Below, piece after piece: positions 43,923-55,158 of a DNA stretch of 64,000 nt. This DNA is from Pseudeuparius sepicola. Taxonomy: Eukaryota; Arthropoda; Insecta; Coleoptera; Anthribidae. Within the stretch, counting starts at the first letter, position 1; the number at the start of each line of letters is the position of its first letter. The notes beneath the pieces are model-generated. The model was not told where the DNA came from, searched no databases, and saw only the letters and a program-made list of their open reading frames with translations. A program made the translations under genes and the position numbers. The stretch spans positions 37,761,500 to 37,825,499 of the forward strand of contig OY987302.1 in NCBI GenBank assembly GCA_963920635.1, in the 5' to 3' direction.

Positions 43923-44281
43923 AGGCCTAGACTTTTGAGAACAGAGTGTAAATTTCTTGTAATATTCTTTCCGTGCTGATTGGAACGTGTACTAGAGACA
44001 AGAATTTTAAGTCCTAGTGAATGGTAACAAGTTATTATTTGGTTAAAAACTGGCCGTTCTGGCCAATTATTATATTGACATATTTCCGATTGATGTCACT
44101 GACCGTTCCCAAGTGGGAATGAGGATTAGGAGCGGTTGCTGCAATTTATATACCTGAGGCTTGGTGCGAAGTCTGGCCCGGGCCGCGCCGATCACTCGCC
44201 TGTAGTAGAGGGCGCCAAACATTTTGGGATGTCTACGCTTTGTTGTCTAACGTTTGTTTATTCTCAATTAGCACCGCTTCC

Positions 44282-45070
44282 TTAAATTTTCTTTTGTACC
44301 AGTGCTGTTATTTTGCCAATATTTTTGCTTCTGATCATTGGATATGGTATTGATTGGACCATACTTGGTCGGCTATGCCCGATTTTGTTGTTTCTCCGCG
44401 TTGAGTGTTCTTTTTTGTGACCACTTCCAGTGGTCGCTTTGTTTCTCCTATGTAGACTTTTCCGCATTCACATGGGACTTCGTATATGCAGTATTTGGTG
44501 TTGGTATGGTGTTTTGGTTTGGTTTTAGTTAGGACCTCTCGTAGAGTATGAGATGATTTAAAAGATGTTCGTATGTTGTATTTTGATAATCTTATTTTCT
44601 CGGAGATACCCTTCACATATGGTATGCACAATTGTTTTTCGTTAAGTTCTTTCGGTGTTTTGATTGGTGTGTTGCATTGTTTAATGGATGTTTCTATGTC
44701 TTTAAGGTTGTAACCGTTTGATAATAGGTCGTTTTTAATGTTTGTTAATTCTGTTTGTAGAGTTTGTTCGTTGTGGCAGATTGTTTCTAGAGGGTTTTGA
44801 TGATTCCCTTTTTAGTGTTTGTGGAGTGATTCGATGTGTGATGTAAGTATTGTCTTGTATGTGTCGATTTGCGATGTACTGAAGTCTTGATTTCGTTATT
44901 GATCCATGTCACGAGTACGTCGAGGAAGGCAAGTTGGTCGTTTTATTCTTGTTCCATAGTAAAATTGATGGAGGGTCTGATGCTATTTAAATGGAAGAAT
45001 TCGTCTAGTTGTTCTTTGGTTCTGTCCCATAGATATAATAAAGGTGTCATCAACATATCGCAGATAAATT
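44282..45070 (-). pseudogene. Penelope-like RT end and GIY-YIG endonuclease, left copy
   Basis: On the minus strand: RTKEQLDEFFHLNSIRPSIN and NDQLAFLDVLVT (after the RT active site), then a linker (NGYNLKDIETSIKQCNTPIK), LREVLTKTKPKHHTNTKYC and the GIY-YIG core CECGKVYIGETKRPLEV. Stops (after MEQE and in GIIKTL) and a frameshift after RPLEV break it. In Penelope-like elements RT primes at a nick and GIY-YIG cuts the target. Confidence 0.85.
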
Positions 45071-45076
45071 TTAGAA

Positions 45077-45876
45077 AATTTGGGACAGAACCAACGAACA
45101 ACTAGACGAATTTTTCCAACATATAAATAGCATCAGACCCTCCATCAATTTTACTATGGAACAAGGGGAAAACGACCAACTTGCCTTCCTCGACGTACTC
45201 GTGACACGAATCAATAACCAAATCAAGACGTCAGTACATCCCAAATCGACACATACAGGACAATACTTACATCACACATCGAATCACTCCACAAACACTA
45301 AAAAGGGAATCATCAAAACCCTCTACAAACGTGCAAAAACAATCTGCAACAACGAACAAACTACAAACAGAATTAACAAACATTAAAAACGACCTATTAT
45401 CAAACGGTTACAACCTTAAAGACATAGAAACATCCATTAAACAATGCAACACACCAATCAAAACACCGGAAGAACTTAACGAAAAACCACTGCGCATACC
45501 ATATGTGAAGGGCATCTGCGAGAAAATAAGAAGATTATCAAAACATTACAACATACGAACATCTTTCAAATCATCTCATACTTTACGAGAGGTCCTAACT
45601 AAAATCAAACCAAAACACCATACCAATACCAAATACTGCATACACGAAGTCCCATGTGAATGCGGAAAAGTCTATATAGGAGAAACAAAGCGACCACTGG
45701 AAGTTAGACTACAGGAACACAAAAAAGAACACTCAACGCGGAGAAACAACAAAATCGGGCATAGCCGACCATGTATGGTCCAATCAACACCATATCCAAT
45801 GGTCAGAAGCAAAAATGTAAGTAAAAGAACTGCACTGGTACAAAAAAATTTTAAGGAAGCGGTGCTAATTGAGTAG
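45077..45876 (+). pseudogene. Penelope-like RT end and GIY-YIG endonuclease, right copy
   Basis: Same region as the left copy in plus orientation. The frame 45156-45386 carries NDQLAFLDVLVTRINNQIKT; a frame change occurs near 45340; then 45331-45876 carries the linker and the GIY-YIG domain CECGKVYIGETKRPLEVRLQ with the downstream Arg and the EHKKEHS stretch, and the C-terminal FKEAVLIE. The catalytic Gly-x-Tyr motif reads KVYIG, as usual in this family. A TAG at 45874-45876 cuts the last segment (FSQQSVDIPNVWRPLL is still readable after it). Confidence 0.87.
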
Positions 45877-46050
45877 AAACGAGCGTTTAGTCAACAAAGC
45901 GTAGACATCCCTAATGTTTGGCGCCCTCTACTACAGGTGAGTAATCGGCGCGGGCCGGGCCAGACTTCGCGCCAAGCCTCAGGTATATAAATTGCAGCAA
46001 CCGCTGCAGTCAGAGATCGCTACTGACCGAAACGTCGTGCTACTCATACG

Positions 46051-48639
46051 AATTAAGACAATGGAAGTCCGAAAAGATTCTTCAACTCATGCATAAATCA
46101 TGTTATTTAAGTTGATTTGGAAAATTAAAAGGACGTTTTTAAACTGACAAATAGATCTTTATATTACAACATGCGTAGTTTGAACTATTTTGTCCGATTA
46201 CTGTAATGTATTAATTATTTCCTGTTTCCGATAATTTTATAATTTACTTGGAATTAATTTTAAATGAACTGGGTTACCTATCAAAGTCAATTTAAAAAAA
46301 TCCAAGGGATTACACGTGTTCGTGGTGACTTGTGACATGCCAGTGACAATTTAAATGTTATTGAGCAGAATACATGATACTCTTAGACAAGTTTCCTTGT
46401 CTAAGATGATACTATATCTAACTGTAAAGATATGATCGCTTGCGGGACGAATTTTGAACCAACCCGCGCGTGTCGTCACCGCGTGACAAAAATATATGTC
46501 CATATGAAATGTTCCATCGCTTTTCCAGTTATATTTAAGCAGAGAAAGATAACCGAATCGGACCGCCGTACTTGCTCCTTTTTATCCTTCTAGGCGTTGC
46601 GGGAGCGTGGGGTCGGCTGATGGTGTGCCTGTCTATAATTGGTAATAAATAGATAATTGAACAGTCAATAGACTCACAACAAACTATATTAGAAAGTATG
46701 TGTTTAAATCTCTAACCCCACAAAAACCGACTTTGAATCGAATTAGAACCAACTTTCAAAAGATTTTTGTCACCCGATGACGTATATCAAAATCAAATAT
46801 ACGCGTGAGCATAATAATCATTCTTCAGGCAACAAATATTATATAGTGGTATAATTTCGGAATTTCAACTGGTACACGAATTTGTATAGAGACGCTCTGT
46901 CGATTGTTCATCGACATTTCACATTAGGATAGGGAATACTCGTATTAATTTTTCCGATAATTGTCCTCCGACATAACTGTAATAGGTGAGTTCACTAATT
47001 TCGATTAATTGTAACCAAAATCGATAGATTTCAGTGTATACAAACAGTGCTATCATAAAACCATGAAACTGCTTTATATGTATAAAAATCTCACCCACAT
47101 AAATGCAAAATATAAACAGCTGCATACTGCCTCTATTATCTGCAGTTTTACGGCACCTATTGTAGGAGCAGAGAAAAAATAATTATATAATTATATAATT
47201 GTGTGGAATTCAAGCGAATGTGCTATTTTTTTCTGCAGAAAATCTGTTGAAACAAATTTTTTTTGAACATCCCTATTATTATATCATAGGTATAATTATT
47301 GTAATTATGGAATGGTCTGATGGCCCCTGCTGCATAAGTATTGCTAGGCAACACTTACCTTTTAGCTATAAATCTACACCTCGCACATTAATTTCACTTT
47401 CGCATAGGGGGTTCGAAAAGTGTATATCTATCTACTTATGGAGGAGAGAGCAAAATATTCCTTGACAAATAAAGAATGACTAGGTTGATTCTGTATTCAG
47501 TTCATATCTCGTCATCCCAAAAATATTACTTTTCTGTTGAGTTAAATAAGTAAATATTATTTATTTAGTGCATATGATGACTTCATTGTAAGCAAAAATA
47601 TATCATATACTTATTTGTGTTTATTTTGAACCAAATATTTGCATTTAAAAAACCACTGCCATGATTTTTAATTATAAATACAACGAATTTGAATTAGAAA
47701 TACAGCGAACAAAGCAGGTTTTAGAAAATCCAGAATTGAGGTTGACAGTTGACACGTCACTACACTAAATTGCTAAATTTAAAACTGGTAGACTATAGAC
47801 CACTCTTAAGTTTTAAGTTACGTGTCGCTATCTGTGCTGCCAGCAAAATAATTTTTGCAAGTTTTCAGATCGTTTTTATAAAAGTTAAACAATTTAATCG
47901 AAAGAAATAAACAGGTAACAATTTTTATATACACAAGTTTTCTGAATACCAAACATTTTATATCGATATTGGCAATGTTTTTCAAAATTTGATAATATAA
48001 ATCCAGACAATAATAGACGAAGTAGGGGTACGAAGTTCGCATTATTGTACACAGCTTAAACAAAAATTTAACAAAGCGACGATAAATTCGGGTAAATTTT
48101 AATATTCGTACCAAATTTTTATCGCTTATCACAGCCTTGAAAACGAAAGTAAAATGGTTCTAAAAAGGATTACTGTTTAAAAACTGAACACATTAGGATG
48201 TAATTTATAATGTGAGCAGGGGCTCCTAGACGATACATGTTTTCATAAGTACCGAACGCTGGTACACACCAGAAACATACACACATCCTCACGCCGTTCA
48301 TTTATTTCGTGAAGCGTGATCCGACGAGTAAAAAAATTGCAACCAAAAGTCTGAAAGAATGTCGTATTGCTCAGAATTAAATGCAACAGTTAAAAACAAA
48401 ATTCACGTGAACTAAATCCGAATCCAGCTCTGGGAGAAAATTATTTCGCTCAGTAGTGGAGCTTTAAGTACGTAGGGTAAGGTTGCTGGGCGCACGTTGC
48501 CCGTAACGGTCCGTCTTGTTTACACAACAACATCTACGGCACTGGCGGCGTTAATATTTCCTGGTAACTGAGCATATTAAGGCCATGAAGAACCTCTGAA
48601 AAAATTGTTTTATGTTTACATGTATCACTAACGCACAAA
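46051..48639. other. Intergenic stretch, no gene seen
   Basis: Mostly AT-rich. 46430-46630 is more GC-rich, with a ttatatttaag box followed by accgaatcggaccgccgtac, which could be a promoter, but no coding frame follows. There are short AT palindromes near 47178-47200. Confidence 0.4.
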
Positions 48640-48960
48640 TATCACTGCGACTCCGTCTGGGCGACGACTAGTGCTGATGGGGTCTCTTGAAACTGTGTCG
48701 GAGGTAGGTGGCGCACGCCTTGCTGCGCTGCGCAATCTCCTCCACCAGGCGGTTCTCGATGGCGAGCAGGGGCGCGGGCAGCGGTAGTGGCAGTAGGCTG
48801 AAGGTGACGGCTTGGAGACTTCCCCATTGTCAGACGGCGCTGTTGGGGAAGCGCGGGGGCGGCAGCGGGGGCGGCTGGGCGGTCGGCGGCGCGCTGTCGC
48901 CGGTGCGGGACGAGCGCTCCGATCCGGCTACAACCCGACAGACATAGGCACGCGTAATTA
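48640..48960. other. GC-rich, CpG-rich island
   Basis: The only strongly GC-rich segment in the window, with many CpGs (for example 48841-48915). It stands out from the transposon-rich surroundings and is the best candidate for host gene sequence. All three frames of both strands are fairly open because of the composition, so length alone proves nothing. Confidence 0.75.
48668..48927 (-). CDS. Possible host coding exon with an in-frame UGA
   Basis: Minus strand: a possible splice acceptor (tgtctgtcgggttgtag, ending at 48928) is followed by an open frame with Ser/Arg then Pro-rich text (SERSSRTGDSAPPTAQPPP), ending in RFPNSAV and a UGA at 48830-48832. The same frame then continues for 53 sense codons with GC-rich third positions and protein-like text (LLAIENRLVEEIAQRSKACA, TYLRHSFKRPHQH) to a TAG at 48668-48670. 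The UGA is followed by C, a context known for stop readthrough in insects. I do not recognise the protein. The alternative is chance openness of a GC-rich island, possibly a 5' untranslated exon or promoter. Confidence 0.3.
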
Positions 48961-51900
48961 GTTCAGTAGGCTACGGCTAGGGGGTTGCGGTTGTCGGTGG
49001 GGGCAAAGCGTTTGTAGCGACATACATACATATGCGGGTGGATGGCGGGTGATTTAGATACTTATACCATATCCAAGTTACAGAGGCAGTGAATTAAAAC
49101 ATTAGCAACCACGATGTGACCTATTCTCTTATTGGTCTGGCCATCGTAAAATCTCAAGTGTTGACGCGGCGAGCAGAATGCAGGGCCGGCTCTTCCCTCA
49201 GTCGAGTTTCCTGCATAGGTGGGATCGCGAGCATACTTGTTGCAGAATCTCGTATATTAGTCCGACCCTGCTAATCGATCGCAACGAGTCCATGTGATTT
49301 TGTTTATATCTACTGCCGCTGTAACTTGGATAGACTATAGTCGTAAATTCCGAATTTGGGTGCAAATATTGCAAATAGAACCTCTGGAAACATTTATCTT
49401 ATTCTCAGCCGCCTGGTATGTTAATCATTTTTTAAGGCAGCATATGAACAGATAGAATAAACACATGTTTCCGTGGTGACCACGCCAGCTAGATGCATAA
49501 CTAAGCATTTAAAAAGCAACTCTTCAAATTTGATTCGAAAAGTATTTGCTTTTGATTTTAAAAGATCGGGCACCAATTTGTTGGGCATTTCATTCTGTTA
49601 AACCACGCGGAATACAACTTTAAACTTCGCTTACACCAGGCAAATGTCCACTTTGATTCACGCAACATCGATTTCCGGAATACACAGCTCATGCTAGACC
49701 AAACTGCAAAACGCAAAATAATCGCGATCAAAATCTTTCTAAGTTTGGTCGTGTTTATAATATGTCAAAATATGTTCGGGGTATTTTTCCCTAGAACACC
49801 AACACAAGCACCGGTTTTGTGAGAGTCAAAGCAACATTCTAACAGATTATTAATGTGCATTTATACACCAAGCGCGACGGAGAACGAACGGGAGCTAATA
49901 GTGAATGATTTAGCTGTAATCACAGAAAATATACTACGAAGTTTATATACTACGAAGTATATTTTCTGTTCTGTAATATAAAAATTGCAAATGAATGCTA
50001 GGTAATCCTTTCTTCGTGTAACGAAATTACCGCGGATTTTGAACTACAAATTACCGCCACCATTAGGCAACCAGTCATACACAGTAAATGAACTACGGAT
50101 ACCTGGAATTTACAAATTTCGCAATAATTTATCCATATACAGGTACGTTGTTTCTTTGCCTTTCCAATTTAGCAGTAAACAAATTCATTAATTAAACAAT
50201 TAATTAACAAATTAAAATTAATGAGGTATGTATAAGAACAAAGGTCTAAAATAATATTATGTTGGTTGTTTGACGAAGAAGAAACCTAACCTTTATGTTT
50301 TGGTGGTCTCGGGAGACCAAGGATAGGTGGGAGTGACAGGCAATTTCCCCCCAGCTTTTCCTCTCTGCTCGTCGTCGAGACAACAGCTGCGGTACTGATT
50401 TAGTTTATGCACGTTTGATTTTTCTTTTGGAATTTTTCAATCTTTGTTCATCGTGCATAGGTTTCATCTTTTTATAGCGTGATTTAGTGTAAAAAAGACT
50501 GTTATAATTAAGTTTACTGTGCTAGGCTGATATTTTGGTTTTTCTTTAATTTTTCATGTGACCACACCGGAGTATCGTCGGTCGTGTAAGGTTTTCCACG
50601 GACCAAGCGGTCGTGAGGATACCCTTGGAGGCTGAGTAGCGAAGGTTGATGGCTTTTGGTTCTGGCTGCTGCGAAACAGCAATTTGGGGTGAGTATTTTT
50701 AGATTTTTCATTTTTTAATATTGGCTTTGCCGTCTCTGCGAAAAATATCTCACCACCCAGGTTGGCTGTACATTTGGGGAACACTAGCTACCGGCTGATC
50801 ACCTTATCAGACCCGTTTTTATTGTTATTTTATATTAAATTTTGCGGTGAAAAGAACTCACCGATTTCAATTCATTAGCACACGGAATAATAGTTCATTG
50901 GGTCAGAGTATTTACCATATCGTTTCGAATTATTCTTTTGCACTAAATCAGCCACTTTTTGAGTACCGTAGCCTTGTTGGTTAAATGACAAATTGTTTTC
51001 TTTATATTCCTATTAAAGTCTTGAGTAGAGAAGAAGCCCAATTTTTTTTCTGTTATCTGCTGATCAAATTTCAGTAATTTTTGGTTAATATTTAAATTGA
51101 TTACATTTGTTTTTTATTAAGTGTCAAGGAAATCAAGCTCTTATATTGTAGTACAGCAGTACAAGCTCTTATATTGCATCACGTTTTAACCGTTTTTCTC
51201 AAGTCGGGAGTATCCCAATTTGATTGTTGATTTCTACGTACATTTTATAATTTATTGGAAATTACTTAGGCTGTCACTGTGCACAGTAGTATTATTATAA
51301 TATAAAATTTAACAATTTAACATAACTATAATAGTGATCTTGTAAAAGTCACTGACTTATTTTCTACGTGTTAGAACGGACACTGTGGTTTTGATTTCTC
51401 GTTACATGTAACCACACCAAAGAGGGAAGGACTAAGCATTGCAGCACCACCACCAACCAACCACGATCGGACTAAATTGGTACCAGCCGCAGTACATCAC
51501 GGAACCCCACTCAAAACCCACGACCTGCTTCCAGCGAGAGCTAGCTGTGGAAGTGCACACCGTATCCAAAGGAGTCTGGGTGACGTGTGGCTGTGCAACT
51601 GTTCTAACAAGTTGAGTTTTATATAAAGAACTTTCTAACGATAAGTTTAGCTAACTTTTAATTTAATAGTTGTTGTAAAAAGCTGAGTGATTTCCTACAG
51701 ACTTGTAAAACTTAACTCAAAAAGTTATCATTAAATCTTTTTATTTGAGGTCCATCTTCTACACTCAGTTTCTGGTTTATGAAAAAAATATAACTATCTG
51801 GCGACCAACAATCACAGCCCGTTTTGTTATATTCGTTCGCATTCGATTGCGCTCGTTGTGAATAAGCCATAAAAATTGACAGAGTGTCCGATTTTTGCAG

Positions 51901-52094
51901 ATATACTTTGATATTTTGTAGAAAAGTCGTTTTGAGATAAAAAGTTACTATAAACATAGGTCTAACGTATGTAACAATTATTATTGTTTCGAGACAAAAA
52001 CTAAAATATTGCTAATAATTCAAATTTTCAACTTTATTCAAACTAAGTATGTAATAAACAACTGTTAACATCATTTCTTAACAATCCAAATAAA
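48961..52094. other. Non-coding stretch of mixed composition
   Basis: No gene was recognised. A hairpin at 49924-49973 (acagaaaatatac and its complement) and a GC-richer region at 50290-51620 are visible. In the latter, 51369-51379 (tgttagaacgg) is inverted at 51599-51609, and the phrases catgtgaccacaccgg (50556) and catgtaaccacaccaa (51404) are similar. It may be an LTR or leader remnant but I cannot place borders. Confidence 0.35.
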
Positions 52095-52229
52095 TTATAA
52101 TGCAGCTAGCGGCCCATGATCTTCAGTCGATCGCAATCTTATTTTTAAGTGCCGCATAAGTGATTGGATGGTGGATTCATCGATTTCCCGAATTTTTTGG
52201 TAAATTCTCTTTAGTTGTTCTTGGTAAAT
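52095..52229 (-). pseudogene. Probable transposase C-terminal remnant, 45 codons
   Basis: The minus-strand frame begins after a TGA at 52230-52232 and ends at TAA 52095-52097. It reads QLKRIYQKIREIDESTIQSL followed by MRHLKIRLR, which resembles the C-terminal end of Tc1/mariner-related insect transposases (an I-x-x-I-x-x-x-x-I-x-x-x-x-x-x-x-R-L pattern). The flanks have no matching gene. The likeness is weak and rests on pattern only. Confidence 0.3.
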
Positions 52230-52429
52230 TCATACCGAGGTAACTTAGGACCTAGGACCGATGACCCAAAATAGTTTTATGTAGTTAGTTGCTAACCAGT
52301 CTTGAGTCAACCTAGAGTAAATTGGCGCGCTCGGTCCCATCCATTCTTTGACCTTTGTTTTCTAGTTCAACTTACAATAAACATTTTCGGTAGTTCAGAC
52401 ATTGCTGAAGTGACGGCTTTTCTTCTGAC

Positions 52430-52690
52430 TAGTGTTTCACAAGACAAGATTTCCTTTCTTGCTAGGCCTATTCTTGTCTTGCAAAGCAAGACAAGAAATT
52501 AAATTCATTCTTGTCTTGTCCCACTCTTGCTGGAAAAATCTTGTCTTGCAAGCAAAACTTCTTGAAAATTCTTGTTCTTGCATTTTCGTTTAGTGACGTC
52601 ATCGCAGCAAGAGTCCAAGTAGTACCAAGACTCTTGTTAGCAAGACTCCTGCATTACTTGTTACGTGCAAAGCTTGTCGAGACAAGTTGA
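52430..52690. mobile_element. hAT-like element end with dense TCTTG/CAAGA repeats
   Basis: Starts TAGTGTTTCACAAGACAAG, similar to the hAT terminus TAGGGTTTCA at 55159, and contains many copies of tcttgtcttg, caagacaag and caagactcttg. Only this end is visible; no matching right end was found. Around 52690 a different hAT-like start (cagagccgtgg) follows. Confidence 0.5.
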
Positions 52691-55150
52691 CACAACGCTC
52701 CAGAGCCGTGGTGCGGCGGGTCCATGATTTATTTTTTTAATTACTGTTGTTATTATTTGTATTTCTTTTTGCATTTTAGTAATAATTTTGTTTTAATGTT
52801 TTCATGACTTTTAATTACCAGGAGTTCTAGTGTAATCTTTTGGTTGGCTCCTCAGGGGACAGATCCAAAGCAACACCTTTATTGGACTATTTCGCCCGTC
52901 TCGAAAACGAAAGGTGTTAAAATAACTTTTTCTACAAAATGTCAAAATTGTCTACAAAAAGACTCCCATATTTAACTCCTAACTAACCGCAAAACAAGGG
53001 GTATGCTTCACAGTCTCAGCAGAGCTTGTAGAGCTGGGACTTGAGTCATCGTTTTGTATTCTCCTACTCCACTTCAAGAATATGGACTATTTTCATTATT
53101 TTCTAACTGGGTGTTCATCTCGAAACACGGTCACATAACACAATGATAAAATATTACTCTTGTTATAATACATTCTAATATCGAAAAATAGAACACTTCC
53201 CAGAAGTTCTGGTTTCAACTTTATATAGGTATCTACCTATACCTACATATATATGTGTCGTGTAGTAGTATAATTTTATTATAGTTGTTTCGATTGAACC
53301 TGGACATTTTTAATTTTCTTTTAGAGTGCGTGCTTTGCTATTTGTGTATTCTACTGTAATGGTTAAGCTGTAATTTGCATTTATGTTTCGATCAAATTTA
53401 AACAGGTTATATATGAAATTTTCTCAATTTGTTCATATTCACAAAATTTGAACACAATTATTTTACATGGTAAGTAAAATGCATGGAAAGTTGATTATAC
53501 AAAGCGTCCCTGGATTTACTGCACTATAGGCACAGAATATACAGTAGCGTGACTCTCAAATATTTTCAGCCCCCGCGCTTCGACTAACTTGGGCTACTGG
53601 TTTATTATTATACTGTGCTATAGGTGCGAAAGATAAAAAAATATGAGTTGGAATTTGACGTTTGGCGATTTAGGCCTGCTTTGGTAGAAAACTTATTTTT
53701 GGTTCAAGAAAAGCCTTTTTCGTAAAATATATCGAAGAAAATGTTTATATAAAAAATGTAAAATTTAAAACCAACTTTGATTTTCTGGTTTTTATTCCCA
53801 ATAAAATAGATAAGACGATTGTTTGAAATTTGATTTGATATCTGATACACCTAGAGACATAATTTTATTTCCCTAAATAAATTTTCTTTTAATAAACGTT
53901 TTTGAGTGTTTTTTGCTCATTAATTGGCAAGTTTCAATTTATATTAATATAAATAACTTCATTGATATCGCAATGAATTTTGTTTTTCTCGTTTTTTTAT
54001 GGAAATATATTAAAAATGTTTAGGCACCCGTATCCCAAGACATTAAAAAAATATAAAGAAACCATGTTTTGCCATTAAAAAAAAACACTGCCAATCTACT
54101 ATTAATGTAGAAACCGACATATTGGCAATTTTTGGACCTCCCCCTCATCATTATTATCTTTTCTTGAAAACAATGCCATAATTTGATTTTTTAAATCCCA
54201 AAAACATATAAAACGAAATATCACTCGCTATTTTCCTATTCACCTCCTCTCAAACAGATCTTTTTTTTAATAAAAAGGATCCATTTGATTGTGCCGTCGT
54301 CCTTCTGCGTGAGTGGGCCCCTTTATAATTTTGATATCTATTTTGAAGATATCTACTTGAAAACTGGTGTGACGTTAGGTCTTACGTTGCTCACGAAACC
54401 TATTGGCGGTAATCTAAATTCTTAAGAGACTTCCGGACATTTTAAGACTTTCGCTAGGAATCACAGACTATACAATAATTCTGTAGCCATGGACTTAAAA
54501 TTTGGCACATACCTAGAACTCGCCTCGCTCTCTAAGCCCGTTAAGCCGCTTCCGGATATATTAAGGTGGTTCCGGAGAAATAAAAAATGTTTATAAAAAG
54601 AGCTGATCTGCAATTTGCAGATATATTATTGGTTAGGAATATTCTACAAAAGTCTCCAATCTTCCTTTCAAATATAAAGGGTCCCATTCACACCACTAAA
54701 GACCGCACAATAAAATGTAGTCCTTGCGTGGTTCCCGAATTACATATTTAGACATTATTCATCTTAAAAAAAGAGTCTTTGGCCATCATGAGAAATTGGG
54801 CAAGCGCTGATGTCAAAAAAATGAAGGGGGCAACGACTTGTCGCGACAAGCGGCACACACACACATAATAAAGTCTGAATCGATTAATTTCATAAAAAAA
54901 TGACACTAATGATGATAATATCTCTATTAGTAACAAACAGTCACATGGCAATATTGTGAATAAAAAACACAACATTCGAAAAACTAATGATGCAGCAAAG
55001 AGCCAATCACGGGTTCAGGCAAATGCGATTAATGAATAATGTCTATTTATTTCACTTAATCAATATTTTTTTTACAAGATGAAACATATTTTGCTTTACG
55101 TTAAATAAAAATATGAAATATTTTCGCAGTATAAAACACTATTCAGGTAT
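52691..55150. other. AT-rich non-coding stretch
   Basis: No gene or bounded repeat. Short frames such as 54748-54975 (minus) have no recognisable features. Confidence 0.45.
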
Positions 55151-55158
55151 CTTCAGAG

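Larger units (their letters stand above)
44140..46050. mobile_element. Two head-to-head Penelope-like elements
   Basis: The left arm (minus) and right arm (plus) are inverted copies meeting near 45075. Each runs from the RT end through the linker, GIY-YIG endonuclease and a 3' region (gtttggcgccctctactacagg, aagcctcaggtatataaattgcagc). The right arm continues to ctgaccgaaacgtcg at about 46022, a hammerhead-like remnant without stem II. The left arm is cut off near 44140. Confidence 0.88.

Noticed and set aside
46019..46036. ctgaccgaaacgtcg as a third Penelope hammerhead
   Set aside because: Stem II is absent, so it cannot fold as a hammerhead; kept only as a remnant in the Penelope entry.
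48708..48947. Plus-strand 79-codon frame in the GC-rich island
   Set aside because: Gly/Ser/Arg-rich text typical of reading a CpG-rich island; the minus-strand frame looks better, though that is also uncertain.
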